Of a stretch of 60,540 bases of DNA, positions 34,797 to 42,472 are shown one piece after another. This stretch comes from Sulfopaludibacter sp035606355 (GTDB lineage: Bacteria > Acidobacteriota > Terriglobia > Bryobacterales > Bryobacteraceae): NCBI GenBank assembly GCA_035606355.1, contig DATNFO010000046.1:1-60540 (forward strand), given 5' to 3'. Position numbers and translations under genes: made by a program. The notes beneath the pieces were generated by a model. The model saw nothing but the letters and a program-made list of their open reading frames with translations, was not told where the DNA came from and did no database searches. Each line of letters begins with the position of its first letter. Position 1 is the stretch's first letter.

Positions 34797-35206
34797 AGGT
34801 TCCAGCGTGTGATAGTGACTCGCGTGCCCTCGCCAGGCGCCGATGAGATTTCGAATTCATTGCAGAGTCGCCGCGCTCCGCCGAGACCGAGGCCGAGACC
34901 GTTTGACGTGGAGTAGCCGTCCTTCAGCGCCAGGTTGACGTCCGGAATTCCTCGCCCCCGATCTTCGAACGTTAGCCGCAAGCCCTTGCGCCCGGGCTGC
35001 TCCACGATCTCGAGGTCCATCCAGCCGCCGCCGCCGTGAACCAGCGTGTTCCGCGCCAGTTCGCTGGCGGCCGTGACGATCTTGGTCTGATCCACCAGCC
35101 CGAAACCCAGTTGAACGGCGCAAGCGCGGACCGCCTGCCGGACAGCCACTACATCCCCGGAAGCGCGAATGAGCAACCGCTCAGAGTTCCGGATCGCGTC
35201 CGGCAT
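34793..35206 (-). CDS. rsbT: Anti-sigma regulatory serine kinase RsbT
   Basis: A 137-residue single-domain GHKL ATPase. N-box VTAASELARNTLVHGGGG, G1-box EDRGRGIPD and G2-box NGLGLGLGGARR are intact. In B. subtilis RsbT phosphorylates RsbS and RsbR in the stressosome and, when released, activates the RsbU phosphatase. Here the neighbours are RsbS upstream and the ATPase-phosphatase fusion downstream, with the start 26 bases inside the end of rsbS and a four-base overlap at the other end. The high-confidence neighbours justify the gene symbol. Confidence 0.92.
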   Translation of the reverse strand: MPDAIRNSERLLIRASGDVVAVRQAVRACAVQLGFGLVDQTKIVTAASELARNTLVHGGGGWMDLEIVEQPGRKGLRLTFEDRGRGIPDVNLALKDGYSTSNGLGLGLGGARRLCNEFEISSAPGEGTRVTITRWNL

Positions 35207-35570
35207 TGGTCTCCGCCTGTTCTTCAGCCTGCAACATTTCCATGCCGCGCTCCACGTTTAACGCCGTGCGCACCCCCTTCAACGAGAGTCCCAGTTCCAC
35301 GAGCGTGATCGCCACCGACGGTCGCATGCCCACCACAACAGTGGTCGCGCCGAGGATCCGCGACATGGCCGCGATATTCGCAAGCATGCGGCCGATGAAC
35401 GAATCCACCACGTCCAGTGAAGAGATATCGATGAGCACTCCGCTGGCGCGCTTCTCCACGATCCGATCGGTCAGATCCTCCTGAAGAGCAACCGCGGTTT
35501 GATCGTGCATGTCCACCTGGATGGTGACCAGCAGATTGGGCCCTACCTTAAGAATGGGAATACGTTCCAT
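35181..35570 (-). CDS. rsbS: Stressosome STAS-domain protein RsbS
   Basis: A 129-residue single STAS-domain protein. Ser57 in SLDVVDSFIGRMLANIAAMS is at the site matching the phosphorylated Ser59 of B. subtilis RsbS, which RsbT modifies. The domain is otherwise complete (VLIDISSLDVVD beta strand, TTVVVGMRPSVAITLVEL). RsbS forms the stressosome scaffold with RsbR and sequesters RsbT until stress. The gene lies 3 bases after rsbR and overlaps rsbT by 26 bases. The extended acidic C-terminus (EEQAETNAGRDPEL) is a small addition. Confidence 0.92.
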   Translation of the reverse strand: MERIPILKVGPNLLVTIQVDMHDQTAVALQEDLTDRIVEKRASGVLIDISSLDVVDSFIGRMLANIAAMSRILGATTVVVGMRPSVAITLVELGLSLKGVRTALNVERGMEMLQAEEQAETNAGRDPEL

Positions 35571-35573
35571 GAA

Positions 35574-36440
35574 TCAGCCGCGCCCTTCGGCCGAAAGTCG
35601 CGAGACCACGCGGCCCGTTCTCTTCAGCGCCAACTGAAACGCGTCAGCCAGGGTGGCCTTGCTCGCCACGTCGCCGAGTTCCACGCCCAGATGCACGATG
35701 GTTTGCGCGATCTGCGGCCGGACGCCGCTGATGACGCAATCCGCGCCCATCAATCGCGCCGCGGCAACAGTCTTCAGAAGATGCTGCGCAACAAGCGTAT
35801 CCACCGTCGCCACGCCTGTAATATCGATGATCGCAATCGATGCGCTCGTTTGCACAATCTGCTGCAGCAGCGTCTCCATCACGACTTGCGTACGAGCGCT
35901 GTCAAGCGTGCCGATCAACGGCAGAGCCAGGATGCCGTCCCAGAGTTGGACCACCGGCGTCGAAAGCTCCATCATCTCCTGCTGCTGCCGCGCGATAATG
36001 TCTTCGCGCGTTTTTTGGTATGCCTCGAAGGTCAGCAGCCCCAGCCGGTCCAGCAATTGCGTCGCGGTCCAGATCTCCTTTACCAGCCCGGCGGCATCGC
36101 TGCCGTACGCTGCCGCGAGAGCATCGAACAGCGGCTGCTTCAGCGAGAATACGATCGCCGCGGTTTCTGCGGGCGTAAATCCCTGGCGCGCTCGCGTCCG
36201 CGAGACCTCCGCCAGAAAATCGCGCACTGCGGTCCAGTTTTCCGCTCGCGTATTCTGCAGATCGCCGCCTTGCACGGCTTCCCGGAATGCGCTCAGAAAA
36301 GCCCGGCTCTGCTCGCGGAGATCGGCTTCGCGCAGCGTACCGTGGCCTGTGTTCGCAGCCAGTTGCTGCTTGTACCACTCCGCAAGAATTTCAGCTTCGT
36401 TGTCGCGCAAAACTTCCGGGATTCTCGAACTACCGCTCAT
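35574..36440 (-). CDS. Stressosome sensor RsbR with RsbRD-type N-terminal domain
   Basis: A 288-residue protein. The N-terminal helical domain (about 8-150, with EILAEWYKQQLA and PAETAAIVFSLKQPLFDAL) belongs to the RsbRD_N type rather than the globin-like fold of classical RsbR. The C-terminal STAS domain (about 165-280) includes ATVDTLVAQH, in which Thr215 aligns with the phosphorylated Thr205 of B. subtilis RsbR. The ATG at 36440 was chosen for its AGGAGA ribosome-binding site; an earlier in-frame ATG at 36524 lacks one. It is the first gene of the operon, and the 137-base upstream gap to the DUF507 gene probably holds the promoter. Confidence 0.88.
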   Translation of the reverse strand: MSGSSRIPEVLRDNEAEILAEWYKQQLAANTGHGTLREADLREQSRAFLSAFREAVQGGDLQNTRAENWTAVRDFLAEVSRTRARQGFTPAETAAIVFSLKQPLFDALAAAYGSDAAGLVKEIWTATQLLDRLGLLTFEAYQKTREDIIARQQQEMMELSTPVVQLWDGILALPLIGTLDSARTQVVMETLLQQIVQTSASIAIIDITGVATVDTLVAQHLLKTVAAARLMGADCVISGVRPQIAQTIVHLGVELGDVASKATLADAFQLALKRTGRVVSRLSAEGRG

Positions 36441-36577
36441 ATTTCTCCTGAGTTTGTGCGTTTCGGTACACGCGAAATACGCGGGTACGCGATGAGTATG
36501 GCTGTCAGCCGGAAAGCTTGTCAAGCGGACGCCGCGAAGCAGCGGCGAAAGATCGGAAGAGCTTTTGCGGATCGCGA

Positions 36578-37168
36578 CTACTTGGCGAGATCGATGCCGA
36601 GTTTTTTCAGTTCCTCGGAGTAGTAGCGCCTATGAAGCAGGTCCCACTCTTCGGTGCCTTCGGGGATATCGCGCTTTTGCGAACGGATCTTCGTTCGCGC
36701 CGCGCGATCCACCTTGTCCTCCGCCACCAGAATCTCCGTCATCACGCGGACAATCTCCAGCCGTACGGCATTGGTGTCCTTGTTCTTCAGCCGGAGATCG
36801 CGGCTTTTGCGGAGCATCTCCACAATCTTGTGAGAGATGTCGGTGACCTTGTCGCGCGACAACTTCATCGCGTCACCGGTGTCGCGGCCAGCCGCGCGAA
36901 TCACTTTGCGTTGAGAGATCAGCGTGTTTTTGATGCGCCGGAACATCTCCTGGTAACTGACACCCTCGCGCCGCATGTACTCGCTGTACTGGCTGAGAAG
37001 GTCCCGCACTTCATCGTTCAACCGGTCCTCAACCTCGAGTTCGTCCGTAATGACTTTGTCGATCTTCTCGACCACGAGATCCGGAGACGGCGTCTCAATG
37101 ATTGCGGGAGTCAGTTTCTTGACAAGCTGTCGGGATAAGTAGGCGACGAATTCTCTGGCAAGCAGCAT
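36578..37168 (-). CDS. DUF507 family protein
   Basis: A 196-residue, highly charged, largely helical protein of the DUF507 family (PF04368), which is found across delta-proteobacteria, acidobacteria and Aquificae without an assigned function. It consists of two similar halves: residues 1-90 and about 100-196 each carry an LxxKxVRLEIV-like helix (LRLKNKDTNAVRLEIVRVM in the second). No signal peptide or membrane segment is visible. It stands alone between the BON protein and the RsbR operon, reading left. Confidence 0.85.
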   Translation of the reverse strand: MLLAREFVAYLSRQLVKKLTPAIIETPSPDLVVEKIDKVITDELEVEDRLNDEVRDLLSQYSEYMRREGVSYQEMFRRIKNTLISQRKVIRAAGRDTGDAMKLSRDKVTDISHKIVEMLRKSRDLRLKNKDTNAVRLEIVRVMTEILVAEDKVDRAARTKIRSQKRDIPEGTEEWDLLHRRYYSEELKKLGIDLAK

Positions 37169-37222
37169 TCTGGCGAAAGCGTTAGTTTATCACGACTTGC
37201 CAGAGAACCCCGCCTGGTTTCG

Positions 37223-37807
37223 CTAGTGTCCTTGAACCTGCAGGTTGTTGGTGACACCGAAAACGCCCGGCACGGTGTTGGCGCGCAGGCCCGCCATGTT
37301 CTTATCGGTCGCGTTGTCGACCACGCCCACCAGCGTTACTTTCCCGTTATTCACGATAATGTGAATCGAAGGCACCGCCGATTCGGCGTAGCGATACAGA
37401 TCGGCGAACCCGTAGATCGACCGGAATTCCGCACGCCGAATCTGGTCGTCCATCGGCGAAGGCGGCAGCACCTGAATTTCGTTGCGCACGTCGCCGACGC
37501 CCTCGATGCTCTTTACGGCAGCTTCGGCATCGCTCTTCAGCGTCGGCCGCGTCACCTCGCCCAGGAGCGTGACGTTATTACCGTCAACGCGATATGCGAG
37601 ATTGTCGAACACCGAATAATAAGGCAGCATCACCAGTTGGTGCCGCACTTCGCGGGTTAGCCGGTCCTGACTCATCGGGCCATGCCCGACACTACCGGTG
37701 GTAGAACGATCGGCGCCGCGGTCGCGATCGCGCTGCGCCATCGCAGGCAGCGCGCTCATGCCAAGCACGAGTGCGCAGGCGCACAGATTGGCGGATAACT
37801 TTCTCAT
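37223..37807 (-). CDS. BON-domain periplasmic protein
   Basis: A 194-residue exported protein with a signal peptide ending ALPAMA-QRD (about residue 24) and two BON domains. The first spans about 52-115 (DGNNVTLLGEVTRP, KSIEGVGDVRNEIQVLP) and the second about 125-190 (NNGKVTLVGVVDNATDKNMA, VPGVFGVTNNLQVQ). BON domains bind phospholipids and occur in OsmY/YraP-like envelope proteins that respond to osmotic or envelope stress. The ATG at 37807 was chosen over one at 37834 because it gives a normal signal peptide. Confidence 0.9.
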   Translation of the reverse strand: MRKLSANLCACALVLGMSALPAMAQRDRDRGADRSTTGSVGHGPMSQDRLTREVRHQLVMLPYYSVFDNLAYRVDGNNVTLLGEVTRPTLKSDAEAAVKSIEGVGDVRNEIQVLPPSPMDDQIRRAEFRSIYGFADLYRYAESAVPSIHIIVNNGKVTLVGVVDNATDKNMAGLRANTVPGVFGVTNNLQVQGH

Positions 37808-37851
37808 AGATCCTCCCCGCCAAAGAGGATGCAATCGGTGTTCCGCCGCGG

Positions 37852-39246
37852 CTAGTCGTTGCCGGAAATCTGTACGATGGCGGCGGGGGCTGTGCCGTTA
37901 GCCACGGCTGCGGCTTCTTCCGCCGTAAAACTTTCCACTTTCGCCGAAATGTTCATGGAACAGAACTTCGGCCCGCACATGGAGCAGAAATGTGCGTCCT
38001 TAAACCCATCCTCAGGCAATGTTTCGTCGTGCATGGAACGCGCCGTTTCCGGATCCAGCGAAAGCTCGAACTGGCGGTTCCAGTCGAACGTGTAGCGCGC
38101 GCGGGAAAGAGCGTCGTCGCGATCTCGTGCACCCGGCCGCTTGCGCGCGATATCCGCTGCGTGTGCCGCAATCTTGTACGCGATAATGCCCGCCTTCACG
38201 TCTTCGCGATTCGGCAGACCCAGATGTTCCTTCGGCGTTACGTAGCAGAGCATCGAGGCTCCGTACCACCCGATCATGGCCGCGCCGATCGCGCTGGTGA
38301 TGTGGTCGTAGCCTGGCGCGATATCGGTGACGAGCGGCCCGAGCGTATAGAAAGGCGCCTCGTAGCACATCTCGTTTTCCTTTTGGACCTGCATTTCGAT
38401 CTCGTCCATGGGGATGTGCCCGGGGCCTTCGATCATCACCTGAATGTCGTACTCCCAGGCCTTCTTCGTGAGCTCGCCGAGCGTCTTCAGTTCCGCGAAT
38501 TGCGCCTCGTCGCTGGCGTCGGCAACACTGCCGGGCCGCAGCCCATCGCCCAGTGAGAAGCTGACATCGTGCTTCGCGAAGATCTTGCAAATGTCTTCGA
38601 AGCACTCGTACAGCATGTTCTGCTTATGGTTCTTCACCATCCACTCCGCGAGAATGGACCCGCCGCGGCTTACGATTCCCGTGATGCGCTTTGTGGTCAG
38701 CGGAATGTACTGCACCAGCACGCCGGCGTGAATCGTCATATAGTCCACGCCCTGCTCCGCCTGCTCCTCGATGACTTCCAGCATCACCTGCTTGCTCAGG
38801 TCCTCGACGCGCCGCACGCGCGAGAGAGCTTCGTAAATCGGGACAGTGCCGATCGGCACCGGGGAATTGGAGATGATCGCCTTGCGAATTGCGGGGATAT
38901 CGCCCCCCGTGGAAAGGTCCATCACCGTGTCGGCGCCAAACTTCACCGAGTAGCGCAGCTTTTCGAGTTCGCCTTCAATATCGCTGGTTACCGCCGAATT
39001 GCCGATGTTCGAATTGATCTTGCAACTCGAAGCCACCCCGATACACATTGGTTCCAGGTTGGGATGATTGACGTTGGCAGGGATGATCATGCGCCCGCGC
39101 GCTACTTCCGAGCGCACCAGTTCCGCAGCGATCTTCTCCCGGAGCGCAATGAACTCCATTTCCTCCGTAATCACGCCTTGGCGGGCGTAATGCATTTGCG
39201 TGCGGACTTTGTCGTTTTTTCGTTTTTCGATCCACTCTGAGCGCAT
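37852..39246 (-). CDS. thiC: Phosphomethylpyrimidine synthase ThiC
   Basis: A radical SAM enzyme that rearranges aminoimidazole ribotide to hydroxymethylpyrimidine phosphate, the pyrimidine half of thiamine. The 464-residue protein has the conserved NSPVPIGTVPIYEAL, VSRGGSILAEWM, EGPGHIPM, GPLVTDIAPGYDHIT, and the C-terminal iron-sulfur motif CSMCGPKFCSM. It is the short form lacking the extra N-terminal domain of the long bacterial ThiC. The ATG at 39246 was chosen for an AAGGGG ribosome-binding site. No TPP riboswitch was recognised upstream, as the CUGAGA and other conserved motifs are absent. Confidence 0.96.
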   Translation of the reverse strand: MRSEWIEKRKNDKVRTQMHYARQGVITEEMEFIALREKIAAELVRSEVARGRMIIPANVNHPNLEPMCIGVASSCKINSNIGNSAVTSDIEGELEKLRYSVKFGADTVMDLSTGGDIPAIRKAIISNSPVPIGTVPIYEALSRVRRVEDLSKQVMLEVIEEQAEQGVDYMTIHAGVLVQYIPLTTKRITGIVSRGGSILAEWMVKNHKQNMLYECFEDICKIFAKHDVSFSLGDGLRPGSVADASDEAQFAELKTLGELTKKAWEYDIQVMIEGPGHIPMDEIEMQVQKENEMCYEAPFYTLGPLVTDIAPGYDHITSAIGAAMIGWYGASMLCYVTPKEHLGLPNREDVKAGIIAYKIAAHAADIARKRPGARDRDDALSRARYTFDWNRQFELSLDPETARSMHDETLPEDGFKDAHFCSMCGPKFCSMNISAKVESFTAEEAAAVANGTAPAAIVQISGND

Positions 39247-39275
39247 GATGGGAACCCCTTTTCGATAGCAGTCTG

Positions 39276-39297
39276 GGGGCGAGCGCAAGCCCGCCCC
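39276..39297. repeat. GC-rich hairpin with GCAA loop, upstream of thiC
   Basis: On the plus strand GGGGCGAGC-GCAA-GCCCGCCCC folds into a 9-pair stem with one A-C mismatch and a GNRA-type tetraloop. On the transcribed (minus) strand the loop is TTGC. It lies between the 18-residue ORF and thiC. It is a near relative of the hairpin at 45024-45041 (GGCGAGC-GCGA-GCTCGCC). Confidence 0.55.
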
Positions 39298-39303
39298 GGG
39301 CCC

Positions 39304-39360
39304 TTACTTCTTTTTCTTCGGCTTTTTGGTTTCCTTCTTGGGACTGCGATCTTTGGCCAT
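39304..39360 (-). CDS. Lysine-rich 18-residue microprotein (candidate)
   Basis: A short ORF beginning at an ATG (39358-39360) and ending TAA, coding for an 18-residue, strongly basic peptide: MAKDRSPKKETKKPKKKK. A GGGAG ribosome-binding site lies 6 bases before the start, and a TATAAT box 22 bases before. It is followed by the hairpin and thiC in the same direction. I recognise the general pattern (MxKDRxxKKE...KKPKK) as resembling small basic proteins annotated in other bacteria, but assign no function. Without the ribosome-binding site and promoter it would not be worth calling. Confidence 0.55.
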   Translation of the reverse strand: MAKDRSPKKETKKPKKKK

Positions 39361-39381
39361 AAATTCTCCCTTACCTCTGAG

Positions 39382-39387
39382 ATTATA
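39382..39387 (-). promoter_or_regulatory. Candidate -10 box for the lysine-rich ORF and thiC
   Basis: TATAAT on the minus strand, 22 bases upstream of the ATG at 39360. No convincing TTGACA-like -35 box is found at 16-18 bases. It overlaps the last codons of the GT2 gene (stop at 39392). Confidence 0.4.
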
Positions 39388-39391
39388 ACTG

Positions 39392-40534
39392 CTATACAAC
39401 GGGCGGACGCCGCAATTCGTGGCGATAGCCGCGCCACACAATCGTGTTGCTGCCGGCCGAAGAGAGCAGCACCACAAGCCAGGTCCACGTCGCCAGGGGC
39501 GTCCAGAGGGCGTGAACCCAGCCCCACTTTCGAAACCACCGGTCACGTTCCGGCAGCGCGGTTCTGGCCTGCCGCGCGCGATTCCAGCCCTTCCACATCC
39601 CCGGCGGAAGTTGCAGGGCGAGTGCCCAAAGTGCGATCCAATGGCCGCGCGCGGCAGCGATCACCGGCGCCACCATTCCGCCGCAATAAAAAATGTGAGC
39701 GATCAATCCGGGCCACCAGATCTTCGGCGAATACACGCGCGTGATGGTCATCTGCCGCCGCGCCCAACTCAGGAACCGGCCGAGACTGAGCCGTTCGATG
39801 CAGGGCACCAGCGCACCCGGTGCATACGCGATTTTCATCCCCGCCGCGCGCACTGCCGACGCCAGCGCATAGTCGTCGCTAATCGTGTTCTTCCAGTACT
39901 CGAACACGCGCGCTTCGAAAAACGTCTCCTTGCGCATCGCCATTGCGCCGCCCCAGACGAAGCCGCAATCATCGGCGCCGAGCATGCTGACGCAAACGCC
40001 GTCCCAGACGCTGCGCAGCAGGCCGGCAAAGGTTGCGGGATGGGGCGTGAACCAGCGATACCCGGTCGACGCGCCGGTCTCCTCATTGGCGAGCGGCGCC
40101 ACCAAAGCCCGCAGCCACCGCGGCGTGGGATGCCCATCGCTGTCTGCGAACGCGAACACCTGCGAGCGCTTGCTCGCCGCGCGTACCGCCGCCTGTAAAT
40201 TCTGGATCTTCTCTCCCGTGGCTGCGTCAGCCCCGTGCGCCAGCACCACGCGCACTCGCTGCGGCAGCACACCGGGAGGAATATCGGCGGCGCTGTGCGC
40301 GGTAACGATCAGTTCGTAATCGGGATAATCGAGCGAAGCCAGGGCGTCCAGGTTTTCGCGCAGTCCGTCGTCGAACCCCTTTACCGGGACTATGACAGTC
40401 GCCCGGGGCAGCCACTCGGAACTTTCGGCCAGGCGCGCGGCCACGTAGCGGGATTTCCTGCGTTCACCGCGAAGAGAGAGCAGGGCGAGCAGAATCGCGG
40501 GCCCCGTGAAGAACCAAAACCAGAACGCCACCAA
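39392..40534 (-). CDS. Glycosyltransferase family 2/21 (ceramide glucosyltransferase-like)
   Basis: A 380-residue membrane-linked glycosyltransferase. The N-terminal anchor (residues 2-20, FWFWFFTGPAILLALLS) is followed by the catalytic domain with VPVKGFDDGLRENLDALASL (D1), FADSDGHPTPRWL (D2), GGAMAMRKETFFEA, NTISDDYALASAVR (D3) and RRQMTITR, resembling the (Q/R)xxRW motif. Three or four hydrophobic helices close the protein. The best match is the ceramide glucosyltransferase or HpnI group that adds sugar to lipids. The substrate is unknown. It is the downstream end of a leftward group with two small unknown genes. Confidence 0.86.
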   Translation of the reverse strand: MVAFWFWFFTGPAILLALLSLRGERRKSRYVAARLAESSEWLPRATVIVPVKGFDDGLRENLDALASLDYPDYELIVTAHSAADIPPGVLPQRVRVVLAHGADAATGEKIQNLQAAVRAASKRSQVFAFADSDGHPTPRWLRALVAPLANEETGASTGYRWFTPHPATFAGLLRSVWDGVCVSMLGADDCGFVWGGAMAMRKETFFEARVFEYWKNTISDDYALASAVRAAGMKIAYAPGALVPCIERLSLGRFLSWARRQMTITRVYSPKIWWPGLIAHIFYCGGMVAPVIAAARGHWIALWALALQLPPGMWKGWNRARQARTALPERDRWFRKWGWVHALWTPLATWTWLVVLLSSAGSNTIVWRGYRHELRRPPVV

Positions 40535-40540
40535 AGAACT

Positions 40541-40894
40541 TCAGCTTTTTTTCGCGCGGCCCTTGGGCTTCGCTTTGGCGGGCGGCGCGGGCGCCGCGGT
40601 TTCGGCCGCTTCGCCTGCCGCTCCGTTTTCCGTTTCCGCCGCGGCGGGCGCCTCCTCCGCGCCTCCGCCGTCCGGATTTACCTTTTTCAAAACTTCGCTG
40701 AACAGCGCCGCTTTGCGCGGATCCACCTTCGGCGGCGGAGCCTGTTCATGGCGGAAATCGTGATCGCTGTGACAGGTGCGGCATCGCACTTTCGCCGCTT
40801 CGCCGTTGATCACCGACACGATGGAATGATTCATGACGCGTTTGCACCGCACGCAAAAATCGTCGATATCGTCGCCCAGGCGAGGTTCGCGCAT
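40541..40894 (-). CDS. Zinc-ribbon protein with low-complexity tail
   Basis: A 117-residue protein. The N-terminal 45 residues carry two CxxC pairs (DDFCVRCKRVMNH and KVRCRTCHSDHDF) that should bind one zinc ion. The C-terminal half is rich in Ala, Glu and Pro and ends in a basic stretch (KAKPKGRAKKS). I do not recognise a named family. It has the same direction as, and lies 6 bases upstream of, the GT2 gene, and follows the 105-residue unknown gene by 9 bases, so the three are probably cotranscribed. DNA or RNA binding is possible but unproven. Confidence 0.72.
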   Translation of the reverse strand: MREPRLGDDIDDFCVRCKRVMNHSIVSVINGEAAKVRCRTCHSDHDFRHEQAPPPKVDPRKAALFSEVLKKVNPDGGGAEEAPAAAETENGAAGEAAETAAPAPPAKAKPKGRAKKS

Positions 40895-40903
40895 GAGTTT
40901 CTC

Positions 40904-41221
40904 CTAATTCGCGGCGGCTTGGCCGGCCGGCTCGGATTCCACCGGCGGTTTCGGCTCCGGCAGCACCCACTGCGCGGGCTCGAAGCCGACGTACTTGCAG
41001 ATGCTGAGCCGCGACTGCTCGCTTTCCAAAAGATCGCCCACGTCGAGCGGCTGCCCGGCTTCGCGCAGCAGCCTCCACGCATCGTACTCATGAAGCGCCT
41101 CCACCTGGTCCCCTGGCTCGTAGTCCTTGGGCTTGACGGAAGCGCAGCCGGAAACGTGAGGCGCCCAGCGAAAGTGCTGCCTTGGCGAATCCTTCATGCG
41201 ATAGATCCGAAACAGCGGCAT
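40904..41221 (-). CDS. Conserved hypothetical protein
   Basis: A 105-residue protein. It starts at the ATG at 41221 (MPLFRIYRMKDSPRQHFRWA); an in-frame ATG at 41332 lies further upstream but reads through the patatin gene and is rejected. The sequence has a conserved-looking aromatic/basic N-terminus and KPKDYEPGDQVEALHEYDAW, then an acidic, Pro-rich C-terminus. No known family was recognised. It is the first of three closely spaced leftward genes ending with the GT2 enzyme. Confidence 0.68.
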   Translation of the reverse strand: MPLFRIYRMKDSPRQHFRWAPHVSGCASVKPKDYEPGDQVEALHEYDAWRLLREAGQPLDVGDLLESEQSRLSICKYVGFEPAQWVLPEPKPPVESEPAGQAAAN

Positions 41222-41250
41222 AGAGATTGATTGTAATCGAAACCGTGCCC

Positions 41251-41937
41251 CTAAATCCTCAGGCGCGGGATCGCCGCCCGGCCGTCCTTCTCGCCGAGCG
41301 CGATCCACCGCCGCACATTCTCCGCGCGCCACACTACCGCGTCTTTCAGCGACCCCAACCGCTCCGAGGGCTCAATCCTCACCACATCCAATTGCCCCGC
41401 CTCGGGCCGCCACATCACTCTACGCAACAAACGGAACGGCCATGCCGTCAGCACATTCAACGCGATCGCCCGCGTGGCGCCCATCTCTTCCGCGCAGACC
41501 AGCGGCAGCCCCGCGCGAAAGCCTCCATCCACATACCACCGGCCCTCAATCTTTACAGGTGGAAACCATCCCGGAATCGATACGGCCGCGGCGAGATGCC
41601 GCTCCCTCACACGCTCACCGGGAATCGTGTGCACGCGCAGATTCGGCAACTCCACAAGCGCGAGCCCCACCGGCATTCGCGGCTGGAACTGCCGGAACAG
41701 TTCGTGCGCTTTTTCGTGCAAAGCGCGCTTCCGCATGATATGCGCAAGCAGCGGGTCCGACCATGCTTCGCAAAGCTCCTCAGGAGTTGCGCCGCCCGCG
41801 ATCGACCACGCATTCCACGCGCCCGCCGACGCTCCAACAATCCCGTCGATGGCGGTGTGGTCCCGCACCACTTTCCAAACGCCCACTTCCCAGGCGGCGT
41901 ACATGCCGCCCGCCGACAGCGCCAATGCGGTGGACAC
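41251..41937 (-). CDS. Patatin-like phospholipase
   Basis: A 228-residue Ser-Asp dyad hydrolase. The oxyanion stretch LALSAGGMYAAWEVG replaces the usual G-G-x-R/K-G, the nucleophile serine sits in GIVGASAGAWNAWS (GxSxG), and the aspartate in WYVDGGFRAGLPL (DGG). Patatins release fatty acids from membrane or storage lipids. The enzyme lacks a signal peptide, so it acts in the cytoplasm. It is divergent from the 170-residue unknown gene, whose start lies 23 bases away. Confidence 0.87.
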   Translation of the reverse strand: MSTALALSAGGMYAAWEVGVWKVVRDHTAIDGIVGASAGAWNAWSIAGGATPEELCEAWSDPLLAHIMRKRALHEKAHELFRQFQPRMPVGLALVELPNLRVHTIPGERVRERHLAAAVSIPGWFPPVKIEGRWYVDGGFRAGLPLVCAEEMGATRAIALNVLTAWPFRLLRRVMWRPEAGQLDVVRIEPSERLGSLKDAVVWRAENVRRWIALGEKDGRAAIPRLRI

Positions 41938-41959
41938 CGTTCGATGGTAACAATGAGGG

Positions 41960-42472
41960 ATGCCCTTCGAAGCCGCCGCCTACGGTCCGCAAGTGGCCGC
42001 ACTTCTCAAACTCATCGATGCCGGCGCGAAAGATCGTGCCGCGGAGGCAATGCGGGATGCCGCTGAATCGCTCTTCGAACGCAGCCGCGCACCCCGCGCG
42101 GCGCTCGCCGGCCTCTACTTGCGCGCGGGTTCGTGGAAGGATGCTCACGAGACTGCGTCCGGGATCGAGACCCCTGACGGCAGCTTCTGGCATGCCATTG
42201 TTCACCGCGAAGAACCGGACCCGGCCAACTCCGCCTACTGGTTCCGCCAAACCGGCGAGCACCCCGTCTTCCCTGCCCTCGCCGCAGCCGCCTCAGAAAC
42301 AGGCAGGTTCCCCCGCGGAGCCGTGTGGGACCCCTACAAATTCATCGACCTCTGCGAATCCGCGCGCAAGCAGCCCGGCAGCGACCTGGAGCGGACCTGC
42401 AACGCCATTCGTCAGGCGGAATGGGAACTGCTCTTCGACTGGTGCGCCCGCCGGCCTGAAATTCACCCATGA
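41960..42472 (+). CDS. Conserved hypothetical protein, coupled to SecA-like gene
   Basis: A 170-residue, helix-rich soluble protein. Conserved-looking segments are ANSAYWFRQTGEHPVFPALA, WDPYKFIDLCESAR and the C-terminal AEWELLFDWCARRP. I do not recognise a named domain. Its stop codon overlaps the SecA-like start by four bases (ATGA), which suggests translational coupling. A role in the same export process is possible but is only inferred from position. Confidence 0.75.
   Translation: MPFEAAAYGPQVAALLKLIDAGAKDRAAEAMRDAAESLFERSRAPRAALAGLYLRAGSWKDAHETASGIETPDGSFWHAIVHREEPDPANSAYWFRQTGEHPVFPALAAAASETGRFPRGAVWDPYKFIDLCESARKQPGSDLERTCNAIRQAEWELLFDWCARRPEIHP

Noticed and set aside
39247..39420. 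TPP riboswitch upstream of thiC
   Set aside because: The conserved CUGAGA and other TPP-aptamer motifs are not found on the minus strand between the GT2 gene and thiC.
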